The notes under the pieces were generated by a model that was not told the DNA's origin, did no database searches, and worked only from the letters and a program-made list of their open reading frames with translations. Below, piece by piece: positions 35,467 through 44,348 of a DNA stretch of 64,000 nucleotides. This DNA is from an uncultured Porphyromonadaceae bacterium (GTDB lineage Bacteria; Bacteroidota; Bacteroidia; Bacteroidales; Muribaculaceae). Numbering within the stretch: position 1 is the first letter of the stretch; every line of letters starts with the position of its first letter. The stretch lies in contig CABPYL010000002.1 of assembly GCA_902461565.1 (NCBI GenBank), positions 1 through 64,000 of the forward strand, in the 5' to 3' direction. The translations under genes were made by a program, and so were the position numbers.

Positions 35467-36363
35467 ATGGCAGACAACATTATATATTATATAATATATG
35501 GTTTGTTCAAGGCGCTTGCCTTGTTGCCGTTCTGCGTACTGTACGTTCTTTCCGATTTTGTATACTTCCTTCTGTACCATGTTGTGCGATACCGCCGCAA
35601 GGTTGTCGAAGATAATCTGGCCAAGTGCTTTCCTGATAAAACGCAGGAAGAACGCAAGCTCATCGAACGTGGTTTCTACCGCCATTTTGCCGACTGTTTT
35701 GTGGAAACGATAAAGTTGCTGCATATTTCCGACCGAGAGGTGAAGCGTAGGATAACTTTCGAGAATGTGGAGCTTATAGACCGCCTTACCAAAGCAGGTA
35801 AAAGCATTGTGGTGTACTTTTCGCACTGCGGAAACTGGGAATGGGCACCGTCGGTTACCCTCCATACGACAACCGGCGGGGTAGAGTATTGCCAGGTGTA
35901 CCGACCGTTGCGTAACAGAGCGTTCGACAGACTCATGCTGAAAGTGCGCAGCCGTTTCGGTTCGCATTCGTTTGCCAAAGCTACCGTATTCCGCGACCTG
36001 CTGCATCTCAAAAAAGACGGCATTGTGTCGGTAACCGGTTTCATGAGTGATCAGAAACCCAGTCATGGCGACCCTACATACGTTACCATGTTCCTCAACA
36101 GGCCTACGGCCTTTATAACCGGAACTGAAACTCTTGCCACACGTATGGGGATGGCGGCAGTGTACTGGGATATGGAAAAAATATCGCGCGGACATTACCG
36201 CATAGTAACGCGTCTGCTCGACGATGGCTCGCACCAGGCTCCGCGCGGCGAGCTTACCCAAAACTATGCACTACTGTTAGAAACAACCATACGCCGAAAT
36301 CCCTCTATTTGGCTGTGGACACATAAAAGATGGAAAAACAAAGTAACGCTGGAACAGAAATGA
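35467..36363 (+). CDS. Lipid A acyltransferase, LpxL/HtrB family
   Basis: 298 residues. An N-terminal membrane anchor (about 8-38) is followed by the acyltransferase core with the HxGNW[ED]-type motif SHCGNWEW near residue 119-126. Later motifs (GFMSDQKP, FLNRPTAF) match the substrate-binding region of the family. It transfers a secondary acyl chain to lipid A precursors at the inner leaflet. It starts 2 nt after mtaB and overlaps the glycosyltransferase gene by 34 nt. The exact acyl position cannot be assigned. Confidence 0.88.
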   Translation: MADNIIYYIIYGLFKALALLPFCVLYVLSDFVYFLLYHVVRYRRKVVEDNLAKCFPDKTQEERKLIERGFYRHFADCFVETIKLLHISDREVKRRITFENVELIDRLTKAGKSIVVYFSHCGNWEWAPSVTLHTTTGGVEYCQVYRPLRNRAFDRLMLKVRSRFGSHSFAKATVFRDLLHLKKDGIVSVTGFMSDQKPSHGDPTYVTMFLNRPTAFITGTETLATRMGMAAVYWDMEKISRGHYRIVTRLLDDGSHQAPRGELTQNYALLLETTIRRNPSIWLWTHKRWKNKVTLEQK

Positions 36364-37376
36364 CAGAGGCAGGAAAGCCTGTCGATGTCATTATCCTGAA
36401 CTGGAACGGTGCACGACTGCTCGAAGAATATCTTCCGCAGGTAGTTGCCAATTCCGATAACAATATATCACGGATAATTGTAGCCGACAATGGCAGCGAC
36501 GATGGATCCGTGGACTATCTTGAAAAATATTTCCCGACGGTGAAGCTTATCGTTTTCGATCGCAATTACGGATTTGCCGAAGGATATAACAGAGCGCTCG
36601 CTGCCGTGAATTCGAAATATGTCGTGCTTCTGAACTCAGATGTAGCCACGACGCCCGGATGGGATACAGAGCTTTTCGATTATATGGAAACGCATCCCGA
36701 TACCGGAGTCTGTCAGCCCAAGATACTCTCGTATAAAGATCCGGCGATGTTCGAATATGCAGGTGCGTGTGGCGGTTTCCTGGACCGTAACGGCTACCCT
36801 TATTGCCGCGGACGTATTATTTCCACATGCGAAAGAGATTCCGGCCAGTATGACGAGCCGCTCGACAACCTGATGTGGGCCAGTGGAGCGGCATTTATGG
36901 TTCGCAGGGATCTGTATGTGCGTTGCGGAGGTCTTGACCCGAAATTTTTTGCCCACATGGAGGAGATAGACCTTTGCTGGCGCATACGTCTGTCGGGCTA
37001 TAAAATTGCTGTCGTGCCGTCGGCTTCGGTATACCACCTCGGGGGAGGTTCCCTGCCTGCCGAAAATCCCAGGAAGACGTACCTCAACTTCCGTAACAAT
37101 CTGCTTATGTTGCATAAGAATCTGCCCGATACGGTCCGCCGAGGTTTTCTGTTCCGGCGACGGTTGCTCGATACTGTCGCATGGCTCAAATATGTGCTTA
37201 CGTTCAGCTTTGCCAATGCCGCGGCGATAGTGCATGCCCATCGCGATTTTGCGCGTATGCGCGGATCATATACGACGCATCCCGATAAAAATCTCCTTGG
37301 AATCGATGTCGACAGCAAACGTAATATCCTTGTCGACTATTACCTGAAAGGCCGGAGAGAATACCGGAGGCTGTAG
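36330..37376 (+). CDS. GT2-family glycosyltransferase (rhamnosyltransferase-like)
   Basis: 348 residues from ATG 36330. The GT-A fold is clear: DVIILNWNGARLLEEYLP, VADNGSDDGS and the NYGFAEGYNRA strand; LLNSDVA supplies the DxD-like acid and HMEEIDLCWR the catalytic region. C-terminal helices are membrane-associated. Relatives move rhamnose or other deoxysugars from dTDP donors onto lipid-linked or lipid A cores. Its position after the dTDP-sugar genes suggests the aminosugar as donor, but this is inference. It is the last gene of the run. Confidence 0.85.
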   Translation: MEKQSNAGTEMTEAGKPVDVIILNWNGARLLEEYLPQVVANSDNNISRIIVADNGSDDGSVDYLEKYFPTVKLIVFDRNYGFAEGYNRALAAVNSKYVVLLNSDVATTPGWDTELFDYMETHPDTGVCQPKILSYKDPAMFEYAGACGGFLDRNGYPYCRGRIISTCERDSGQYDEPLDNLMWASGAAFMVRRDLYVRCGGLDPKFFAHMEEIDLCWRIRLSGYKIAVVPSASVYHLGGGSLPAENPRKTYLNFRNNLLMLHKNLPDTVRRGFLFRRRLLDTVAWLKYVLTFSFANAAAIVHAHRDFARMRGSYTTHPDKNLLGIDVDSKRNILVDYYLKGRREYRRL

Positions 37377-37706
37377 CATTTATTGCATTGTTAACCGAAT
37401 TTTGTAAAGGTTGAGGTTTCTTAACTCAAAATGCCGCCGATATGTTGAAAATGAATTAAGGGTTCCTGGATATGTCAAAAAACACATAAAAATATTTTGT
37501 CGGTTGAAAAGTAAAAGCTAACTTTGCGTTAGTCTTTAAAGAATGAACCCCATTTATTCACCTTAAAAAACAAATTACAGAACATAGAACGCTACCGGAA
37601 AGCGGTCATTGCCAAAAGGCCATTTCCCAAGCCATGAACACAAAAAAGATAACCAAACACAATCATTAACTAATACTTTTTTAATTTCAGTACACTTAAT
37701 CAAATT
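37377..37706 (+). promoter_or_regulatory. Regulatory gap with consensus promoter and long leader of the exb/ton operon
   Basis: TTTG at 37496-37499 and TAACTTTG at 37519-37526 are 19 nt apart, a near-ideal promoter. It implies a leader of about 175 nt before exbB. The leader holds an 11-codon frame (37634-37669, MNTKKITKHNH) and a small dyad (CGCTACCGGAAAGCGG). The segment before 37490 shows nothing else I can name and no strong terminator for the glycosyltransferase gene. Confidence 0.7.
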
Positions 37707-38522
37707 ATGGAAGCTCAAAAGCCTACCGCAAAGGCAAAGCCTACTGCGAAAAACAACGCTCCCGGCATCAAAAATGCCGCATGGGTAATTGTAATCTGCG
37801 CTATCGTCGCTGTATCACTTTTCATTTTCTGGTTTGGTAACGACATGCACTTCGACGAAGACGGTCATCCTCAGAACCTTTGGGGCACCGTTTACAAAGG
37901 TGGTTTCATCGTACCTGTTCTCCAGACCCTCTTCCTCACCGTTATTGTTCTTGCTGTAGAACGCTGGATTGCCCTCAACTCCGCTAAAGGTAAAGGCAAT
38001 GTTGCCAAGTTCGTTGCAGCTGTTAAAGTATGTCTTGAAAAAGGCGATATCGCCGGCGCACGCGCCCTCTGCTCCAAGCAGCGCGGTACTGTAGCTGCTG
38101 TTGTTGATTCCGCTCTTATCCGCTACGAAGAAATGGACAAGAACACTGTTCTTACCAAAGAGCAGAAAATCGCTACTCTTCAGAAGCAGGTAGAAGAAGC
38201 AACCGCTCTCGAAATGCCTACCCTCCAGCAGAATCTCCCCATTCTTGCTACCATGACCACCCTCGGTACTCTCGTTGGTCTTCTCGGTACTGTAATGGGT
38301 ATGATCAAGTCCTTCCAGGCTCTTTCTCAGTCTGGTGCTCCTGACTCGACCGAACTGTCCACCGGTATTTCCGAGGCTCTTATCAATACCGCTTTCGGTA
38401 TCGCAACCGGTGCTTTCGCTGTAATTTTCTACAACTACTACACCAACAAAATCGATACTCTCACCTACGCTATCGACGAGATCGGTTTCTCCATCGTGCA
38501 AACATTTGCCGCTACACACTAA
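37707..38522 (+). CDS. exbB: ExbB, proton-channel subunit of the Ton motor
   Basis: 271 residues in the MotA/TolQ/ExbB family. A short cytoplasmic Lys/Ala-rich N-terminus, TM1 (about 24-42), a second hydrophobic span (about 70-92), a long cytoplasmic domain, and TM2/TM3 (about 177-205 and 222-245) with TMTTLGTLVGLLGTVMGM-type Thr/Gly-rich helices lining the proton path. With ExbD it converts the proton gradient to motion of TonB. It opens the operon exbB-exbD-exbD-tonB. Confidence 0.93.
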   Translation: MEAQKPTAKAKPTAKNNAPGIKNAAWVIVICAIVAVSLFIFWFGNDMHFDEDGHPQNLWGTVYKGGFIVPVLQTLFLTVIVLAVERWIALNSAKGKGNVAKFVAAVKVCLEKGDIAGARALCSKQRGTVAAVVDSALIRYEEMDKNTVLTKEQKIATLQKQVEEATALEMPTLQQNLPILATMTTLGTLVGLLGTVMGMIKSFQALSQSGAPDSTELSTGISEALINTAFGIATGAFAVIFYNYYTNKIDTLTYAIDEIGFSIVQTFAATH

Positions 38523-38575
38523 TTCCTATTTATCCGTTTTTCTAAGATAATCAACACCAACAAAGACAGGTAAAT

Positions 38576-39388
38576 ATGGGAAAAGTAAAAATCAAAAAGA
38601 AAAGTACCTTCATCGACATGACCGCGATGAGTGACGTAACTGTTCTTTTGCTTACTTTCTTCATGTTGACTTCTACCTTCCTTCAGAAGGAACCGACCAT
38701 TGTCTACACTCCTTCTTCAGTATCTGAAGAAAAAGTGCCGATGAACAATCTGGTTACCGTCCTCGTTTCGTCCGCCGACAAGTCGGGCAAACTTGACGAC
38801 CCCACCGTGACTGAAGGTAAACTCTTCATCTCGTTTACCGGCGACGCCGACTCGACATTGTCCAGCGAAAACATTCGCGGCCTTATGCTCGACGAAGCAC
38901 TCTCCATCTACAACGAACAGCACAAGAACAACAAAATCACTCTGACCGATGCACAGAAGGGCCAGTTCCGCACTACCAATATGATTGGTGTGCCGTTCGC
39001 GGAACTTCCTGCAGTCTTATCGATGTCAATTACCGAGCGCGACAAGTTCCTCGGCGATATCGGCAATCCCAAAGTTGGTATTCCTATCGACGGCAACAAA
39101 AACCGCGACGGTCGTCTGAACGACTTCCAGGTATGGCTTAAAGCCATCTACAACGTTGCTCAGCGCATCAATAACGAACAGGCTGAAGGTCTTACCCCGG
39201 AGGAACGCTCTCAGCTCTCCAACCTTTACACAGCTCTTATGCGTAAAGGCCAGGGTATAGCCATCAAGGCAGACAAGGATACCCCCTTCACCACCGTGCA
39301 GCTGGTATTCGACAATCTCCAGACCATGAAGCTGAACAAGTTCAGCCTTATGACTGCCCTCAAATCGGAAAATGAACCCACTCAGTAA
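38576..39388 (+). CDS. exbD: ExbD-type biopolymer transporter, long form (first copy)
   Basis: 270 residues, about twice the E. coli length. One TM (about 17-38) contains the key Asp in MSDVTVLLLTFFML that carries protons. The periplasmic domain is enlarged by an insertion of about 100 residues (about 60-200) before the final ExbD-like strands (GIAIKADKDTP, VFDNLQ). Two non-identical ExbD proteins per operon are usual in Bacteroidetes and probably form a heterodimer in the ExbB pore. Confidence 0.9.
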   Translation: MGKVKIKKKSTFIDMTAMSDVTVLLLTFFMLTSTFLQKEPTIVYTPSSVSEEKVPMNNLVTVLVSSADKSGKLDDPTVTEGKLFISFTGDADSTLSSENIRGLMLDEALSIYNEQHKNNKITLTDAQKGQFRTTNMIGVPFAELPAVLSMSITERDKFLGDIGNPKVGIPIDGNKNRDGRLNDFQVWLKAIYNVAQRINNEQAEGLTPEERSQLSNLYTALMRKGQGIAIKADKDTPFTTVQLVFDNLQTMKLNKFSLMTALKSENEPTQ

Positions 39389-39397
39389 AGTAAAGTT

Positions 39398-40186
39398 ATG
39401 GCACAGATAGAAGAATCCGCTGGCGGCAAAAAGAAAAAAGGCGCCCAGAAAAAGATGACCATCCGTGTGGACTTTACTCCCATGGTGGATATGAACATGC
39501 TTCTGATCACCTTCTTCATGCTCTGTACGACCATGATCAAGAGCCAGACACTGCAGATTATCCTTCCTACCAACGAAGATGTGAAGAAGGAACAGCAGAG
39601 CCAGGCAAAGCAGTCCGAAGCAATCACTCTGATCCTCGATACCCAGTACAATGGCGACAAGCCCGCCATTGACGCCGAAACCGGCAAAACCATGCACAAT
39701 ATCTATTATTATGAAGGTATTGCCGACACAACGTTCGCTACCCCGAACTATCTCCGCAAGGAACAGTTCATCGGTAACATGAACCATGAGGCACAGGGTA
39801 TCCGCAAGATCCTGCTCAACAAAAACAAGCAGGTTATGGAAGAATATGCAAAGCTGAAAGACCAGTGGAAAAACAAGGAAATTACAAAGGAACAGTTCGA
39901 CGAACTCGCTAAAAAGAACGCGGCTGACTCCCTTAAGACTCGTCCTGTGGTTGTGATCAAACCCGGTCCCAACACCACTTACGAAGGTCTAATCAATGCT
40001 ATCGACGAAATGAACATCAACCAGATTTCGCGATACAGCATAGAGCTTCCTACTCACACCGATACTGTTCTGCTCCGTCATTACGAGCAGACAACCGGCG
40101 AGAAAGTCATCAATCCTTTAGTACGCGCCAAAGCAGTAGCAGCTGTGCAGGCAGACAATGCTGAAGAATCTACCTCCAACCCCTAA
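39398..40186 (+). CDS. exbD: ExbD-type biopolymer transporter, long form (second copy)
   Basis: 262 residues. A basic N-terminal tail (KKKKGAQKKM) precedes one TM with the key Asp in FTPMVDMNMLLITFFML. The periplasmic part has a charged helical insertion (about 145-180, KEQFDELAKK) and ends with the ExbD VVIKPGPNTTY and LINAIDEMNI elements. It starts 9 nt after the first exbD and is 14 nt before tonB, all in one operon. Confidence 0.9.
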   Translation: MAQIEESAGGKKKKGAQKKMTIRVDFTPMVDMNMLLITFFMLCTTMIKSQTLQIILPTNEDVKKEQQSQAKQSEAITLILDTQYNGDKPAIDAETGKTMHNIYYYEGIADTTFATPNYLRKEQFIGNMNHEAQGIRKILLNKNKQVMEEYAKLKDQWKNKEITKEQFDELAKKNAADSLKTRPVVVIKPGPNTTYEGLINAIDEMNINQISRYSIELPTHTDTVLLRHYEQTTGEKVINPLVRAKAVAAVQADNAEESTSNP

Positions 40187-40200
40187 AAACTTAGATTAAA

Positions 40201-41049
40201 ATGGCAAAAGACGTAGATCTTACCTCAAAAGAGTGGCGCGATATAGTATTCGAAGGCAAAAACAAGGAGTATGGCGCATATCAGATGCGTGCTACTTCTG
40301 CCGCTCGCCACACCAGGGCTATAGTTTCGGTAATCATAGCTGTTGCGATCATCCTTGTTTTCCTTATCCTTTCCGTTTCTGGTGTATTCAGTAAGCCCGA
40401 GGAAGAGCAGATTGTTACTTCCACCGTGCAGGAGCTCACCTCTATGGAAGCTGAAGAGGAGGAAATCATCGAAGAGGAGGAACAGTTCCAGTTACCCCCC
40501 GAACCCGAAGAAATCATTGCTCCTGAAGAAGTTGCCAACCAGCAGCAGGTAACCGACCTCCTCATCGTGGAGGACGATAAAATCGAAGAAGACAAGCAGG
40601 TTAAGAACACCGAAGACGTGCTTGAGAACGAGGCTGCACTTGGCGCTGTAGACATTACCGAAGGTACAAATGACCTTAACAAGGTTATTGTGAAAGAGGA
40701 AGTTATCGCAGCTCCCGTGGTTGAAGACGAACCCGTCAGCATCGCAATGGTAGAACAGAAACCTGAATTCCCCGGTGGCGAGGCTGCCATGTACAAATGG
40801 CTCGGTGATAACATCGTTTATCCCTCTGCTGCTTCCGAAGAAGGTGTTCAGGGTCGTGTAGTTGTAGAATTCGTCGTAGGCAAGGACGGTAGTATTACAA
40901 ACGTTCGCGTTGTACGTCCCCGTCATCCCGCTCTCGACAAGGAAGCCCTACGCGTTGTAAAAGCAATGCCCAAGTGGGTTCCCGGCCGTAATAACGGTCA
41001 GCCTGTAAAGGTTACCTACACACTGCCCGTAACGTTCAAACTTCAGTAG
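40201..41049 (+). CDS. tonB: Energy transducer TonB
   Basis: 282 residues. A cytoplasmic N-terminus with the Bacteroidetes-type KEWRDIVFEGKNKEYGAYQMR motif, one TM (about 41-62), a Glu/Pro-rich periplasmic spacer (about 75-170), and the C-terminal TonB fold (about 190-282: EFPGGEAAMYKWL, QGRVVVEFVV, KWVPGRNNGQPV). It pulls on the TonB boxes of outer-membrane receptors such as the one at 363-2453. Last gene before a strong terminator. Confidence 0.95.
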   Translation: MAKDVDLTSKEWRDIVFEGKNKEYGAYQMRATSAARHTRAIVSVIIAVAIILVFLILSVSGVFSKPEEEQIVTSTVQELTSMEAEEEEIIEEEEQFQLPPEPEEIIAPEEVANQQQVTDLLIVEDDKIEEDKQVKNTEDVLENEAALGAVDITEGTNDLNKVIVKEEVIAAPVVEDEPVSIAMVEQKPEFPGGEAAMYKWLGDNIVYPSAASEEGVQGRVVVEFVVGKDGSITNVRVVRPRHPALDKEALRVVKAMPKWVPGRNNGQPVKVTYTLPVTFKLQ

Positions 41050-41080
41050 AATTCGCTTTTGAATTCCATACCCCTCCAAG

Positions 41081-41109
41081 GTCCGGTGCCCCGCACCGGA
41101 CTTTTTTTT
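41081..41109 (+). terminator. Strong terminator of the exb/ton operon
   Basis: GTCCGGTGC pairs with GCACCGGAC (9 bp, CCC loop), followed by eight T residues. It is the clearest intrinsic terminator in the window. Confidence 0.92.
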
Positions 41110-41164
41110 ATGCGTATGCTGAATATTTTTGATGCGTGGTAATGCGTTAATCCTTTTTTTTAAG

Positions 41165-41172
41165 TACCTTTG
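41165..41172 (+). promoter_or_regulatory. -7 box for pgk
   Basis: TACCTTTG fits TAnnTTTG, 32 nt before the pgk start. No TTTG is present at the standard distance. Confidence 0.55.
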
Positions 41173-41204
41173 CATACGAAACTAACAACACAAATTATAC
41201 TGCT

Positions 41205-42455
41205 ATGACAATCGACAATTTCAATTTCAAAGGTCATAAGGCTATCGTCCGTGTGGACTTCAATGTGCCTCTGGACGAAAACGGCAATATCACAGACGAT
41301 ACCCGCATTCGTGGTGCACTTCCTACGCTCAAGAAGATTCTTGCCGATGGCGGCTCGCTTATCATTATGTCGCACATGGGCAAACCTAAAGGCAAAGTAA
41401 ATCCTAAAATGTCTCTCGGTCAGATTAAGGATGCCGTTGCCAAAGCTCTCGGTGCAGATGTAGAGTTTGCTCCCGATTGCGCAGCTGCCGCCGATATGGC
41501 TGCCGCTCTCAAGCCCGGTCAGGTACTTCTGCTTGAGAACCTCCGCTTCTATCCCGAAGAAGAAGGCAAGCCTGTCGGCATCGAGAAAACAGATCCTAAC
41601 TACGACGCTGCAAAGAAAGAGATGAAAGCCCGTCAGAAAGATTTCGCCAAAACTCTTGCTTCCTATGCAGATGTTTATGTAAACGACGCTTTCGGTACTG
41701 CTCACCGTCGCCACGCTTCCACTGCTGTTGTTGCTGATTACTTCGACGCCGACCATAAGATGCTCGGCTATCTGATGGAGAAAGAAGTAAAGGCTGTGGA
41801 TAACATCCTCAACAACATCCAGCGTCCTTTCACGGCCATTATGGGTGGTTCCAAGGTGTCCACCAAGATCGGTATCATCGAGAACCTCATGGACAAGGTA
41901 GACAACCTTATTCTCTGCGGCGGTATGACATATACCTTCGCAAAAGCTATGGGTGGCAATGTGGGCAACTCTATCTGCGAGAACGACAAACTCGACCTTG
42001 CGCTTGACATTATGAAGAAGGCCAAAGAAAAAGGTGTTAACCTTGTTCTCGGCAGCGATTGTGTGGCAGCCGACGCTTTCAGCAACGACGCCAACACACA
42101 GGTATGCTCTGTAATGGCTATTCCCGAAGGCTGGGAAGGTCTTGATGCAGGTCCCGAGACCCGCAACCTCTTTGCCAAGACAATCGAACCCTCCAAGACT
42201 ATTCTTTGGAATGGTCCTGCAGGTGTATTTGAATTCGAGAACTTCACTGCCGGTAGCCGCGCTATTGCCGATGCAATTGTAAAAGCTACGAAAGACGGCG
42301 CATTCTCGCTCGTTGGTGGCGGCGACTCTGTTGCCTGCATCAACAAGTTCGGTCTGGCCGACGAAGTATCCTATGTATCCACCGGTGGCGGCGCTCTGCT
42401 TGAAGCTATCGAGGGTAAGGTTCTTCCCGGTGTAGCTGCTATCAAAGGCGAATAA
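41205..42455 (+). CDS. pgk: Phosphoglycerate kinase
   Basis: 416 residues. The N-terminal substrate domain has [17 protein letters not shown] and [13 protein letters not shown]; the C-terminal nucleotide domain has GGSKVSTKI and GGGDSV. It makes ATP from 1,3-bisphosphoglycerate in glycolysis. Single-gene transcript with its own promoter and a terminator overlapping the next leader. Confidence 0.97.
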   Translation: MTIDNFNFKGHKAIVRVDFNVPLDENGNITDDTRIRGALPTLKKILADGGSLIIMSHMGKPKGKVNPKMSLGQIKDAVAKALGADVEFAPDCAAAADMAAALKPGQVLLLENLRFYPEEEGKPVGIEKTDPNYDAAKKEMKARQKDFAKTLASYADVYVNDAFGTAHRRHASTAVVADYFDADHKMLGYLMEKEVKAVDNILNNIQRPFTAIMGGSKVSTKIGIIENLMDKVDNLILCGGMTYTFAKAMGGNVGNSICENDKLDLALDIMKKAKEKGVNLVLGSDCVAADAFSNDANTQVCSVMAIPEGWEGLDAGPETRNLFAKTIEPSKTILWNGPAGVFEFENFTAGSRAIADAIVKATKDGAFSLVGGGDSVACINKFGLADEVSYVSTGGGALLEAIEGKVLPGVAAIKGE

Positions 42456-42479
42456 TATTCGATAAATTGATAATATTGG

Positions 42480-42506
42480 AAAGGGCTTGCAGCAATGCGG
42501 CCCTTT
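42480..42506 (+). terminator. pgk terminator
   Basis: AAAGGGC pairs with GCCCTTT (7 bp, 13-nt loop), then CTTTTA. It lies 24 nt after the pgk stop and inside any longer version of the next gene, which supports the start chosen there. Confidence 0.7.
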
Positions 42507-42523
42507 CTTTTACTTCTTGTGCC

Positions 42524-43753
42524 ATGAACGGGTTAAACAATGCTTTCTTTGAATGGGTGGACGCCCATGTCCTTGACAATCCTTCTGCGTTGCGACTTAA
42601 ATTTAGTTCTGCAAAGCATGCGGACTTAGACTATGCCTCTGCTATTGTGCAAATAGAGTGCCGTCGTAAGTTCGCGAGTAAATTTGAGGAGGAACTGAAT
42701 GCTTTTCCGCGTTTTTATTTACCGAGCATGCTTGCCGGAGAGCAGGCCTCGTCGGATATTCTTGCAGCATATCATGCCTCGCTACTGTCCGAAGGTCTTA
42801 GACTGGCGGATTTTACAGCCGGATTAGGCATAGACGTTTTCCATCTTGCCAGGAATGCGAAAGAATTAGTCGCAATCGAGATGGAACACGACCGTGCGGA
42901 GGCGCTGAGATATAACGCCGCAGGTCTGGGGCTTGATCATGTATGTGTAAAAGAGGGGGATTGCATTGAGTTCATCGATGATTGTATCGTACAAGGGCGT
43001 GTGTTCGATGCTGCTTTTATAGACCCGGCTCGACGAGATTCTACGGGAAAGCGTGTATTCGCCTTGGCCGATTGCCAGCCCGACGTTGTTGCGCTGTTAC
43101 CAAAGATTTCGCAGATATGCCGTAAACTTATTGTCAAAGCCTCACCGATGCTCGATATAAGCCATACAGCCGATGCGCTCGGGAAATATCTGAGCAGAGC
43201 AGTAGCGGTTGGTACGCCTACCGACTGTAAGGAATTGCTACTCGTCCTGGATTTTTCAAACCCGAGTAACGAGCCTGAAATCGAGGCGCTTGTGCTCACA
43301 GCCGGAAAAAAACATAGTTACAGATTTCTCCGTAGTGTAGAAAACGCTATGGAAATGCCTGTTTTCGGCCCTGTATTTAAGGCAGGAGATTATCTTTACG
43401 AGGCGTATCCCGAAGTTATGAAAACAGGTGTATTCAAACTGTTGGCCAAGGATTTCGGTCTAAGCGTCATTGCACCAAACACTAAGCTTTTTTATTCGGA
43501 CAGAATCGAATCTGCTTTCCCCGGCCATATTTACAAGGTGAATGAAGTTCTCCCATATTCCTCAAAGATAATAAAACGTATCCGTAAGGAAAAGATGAAA
43601 GCGAATGTGGCAACTCGTAATTTTGGTATCGGTGCCGACGTTCTTCGCAACAGACTTGGCATTTCTGATGGAGGAACACTACGGTTGTACGGTTTCTCGG
43701 ATGCCTCAGGTAATAAGATGCTGGCGATAGCGGAATCTGTTGTTATTTCCTGA
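42524..43753 (+). CDS. Class I SAM-dependent methyltransferase with THUMP-like C-terminal domain
   Basis: 409 residues from ATG 42524; an earlier in-frame ATG at 42467 would place the pgk terminator inside the gene. The methyltransferase core lies around residues 75-215: LADFTAGLGIDVF is motif I, AIEMEH motif II, and AFIDPARRDSTGKR resembles motif IV of RNA methyltransferases. The last third (about 325-400) matches the THUMP-like domain seen in these proteins (YKVNEVLPYS, ATRNFGIGADVLRNRLG). A role in tRNA or rRNA methylation is likely, but the position is unknown. The 3' end overlaps convergent coaE by 11 nt. Confidence 0.8.
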   Translation: MNGLNNAFFEWVDAHVLDNPSALRLKFSSAKHADLDYASAIVQIECRRKFASKFEEELNAFPRFYLPSMLAGEQASSDILAAYHASLLSEGLRLADFTAGLGIDVFHLARNAKELVAIEMEHDRAEALRYNAAGLGLDHVCVKEGDCIEFIDDCIVQGRVFDAAFIDPARRDSTGKRVFALADCQPDVVALLPKISQICRKLIVKASPMLDISHTADALGKYLSRAVAVGTPTDCKELLLVLDFSNPSNEPEIEALVLTAGKKHSYRFLRSVENAMEMPVFGPVFKAGDYLYEAYPEVMKTGVFKLLAKDFGLSVIAPNTKLFYSDRIESAFPGHIYKVNEVLPYSSKIIKRIRKEKMKANVATRNFGIGADVLRNRLGISDGGTLRLYGFSDASGNKMLAIAESVVIS

Positions 43754-44348
43754 TTGCCGAAAGAATAGATACCAGCTGGGGCAGTACGGCCGAAGTGTTG
43801 TCGTTCGTTAGAATCCTTATGTTTTCCAACGGTTCGGAAGGATTTTCTTCATTCGTTTGGGCTGCAATGCGCTCCAGTACTTGATTGCGGCTGAATTTAT
43901 TGCGTGCCATCACACGCGCTATGCGAACTTCGGTCGGTGCCGTTACGCGCAGTTCTCCGTCAACGTCGTTACAGAGACCGCTGGTGTAAAGTATAGCTGT
44001 TTCTACAAAAACAAATGGTTTGTTGCATAGCGTGCTTCTCCAGTTGCGGATATCCTTGCGGACGGCGCTGTGTACAATGTTGTTGAGAATCAGCAGTTTT
44101 TCTTTATCGGCGAATACAATATCGGAAAGCGTCCGGCGGTTTATAGCACCGTTTTCAATAACTTCTGCGGCTATTTCCTGTGCTATGCGGCGCTTGATTT
44201 CGACGCCCTCGTCCATTAGTATACGTGCACGAATGTCGCAGTCAAAAACAGCGTATCCCCATGCCCGCAGAACCTGTGCTACGGTAGATTTGCCGGAGCC
44301 TATGCCTCCGGTCAAGGCAATGATTCCAGACATATCAGCGGCGTTCAA
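43743..44348 (-). CDS. coaE: Dephospho-CoA kinase
   Basis: 201 residues (196 if translation begins at the ATG at 44333, giving MSGIIALTGG). The P-loop is TGGIGSGKST, followed by the DCD motif (FDCDIRAR) and an LVETAIL-like strand (VFVETAILY). It phosphorylates dephospho-CoA to CoA, the final step. The start overlaps the ybbR-like gene by 14 nt. Last gene of the minus-strand run. Confidence 0.93.
   Translation of the reverse strand: MNAADMSGIIALTGGIGSGKSTVAQVLRAWGYAVFDCDIRARILMDEGVEIKRRIAQEIAAEVIENGAINRRTLSDIVFADKEKLLILNNIVHSAVRKDIRNWRSTLCNKPFVFVETAILYTSGLCNDVDGELRVTAPTEVRIARVMARNKFSRNQVLERIAAQTNEENPSEPLENIRILTNDNTSAVLPQLVSILSAIRK

Noticed and set aside
42467..42523. Upstream start of the methyltransferase gene
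   Set aside because: The extension would be made from the pgk terminator hairpin.
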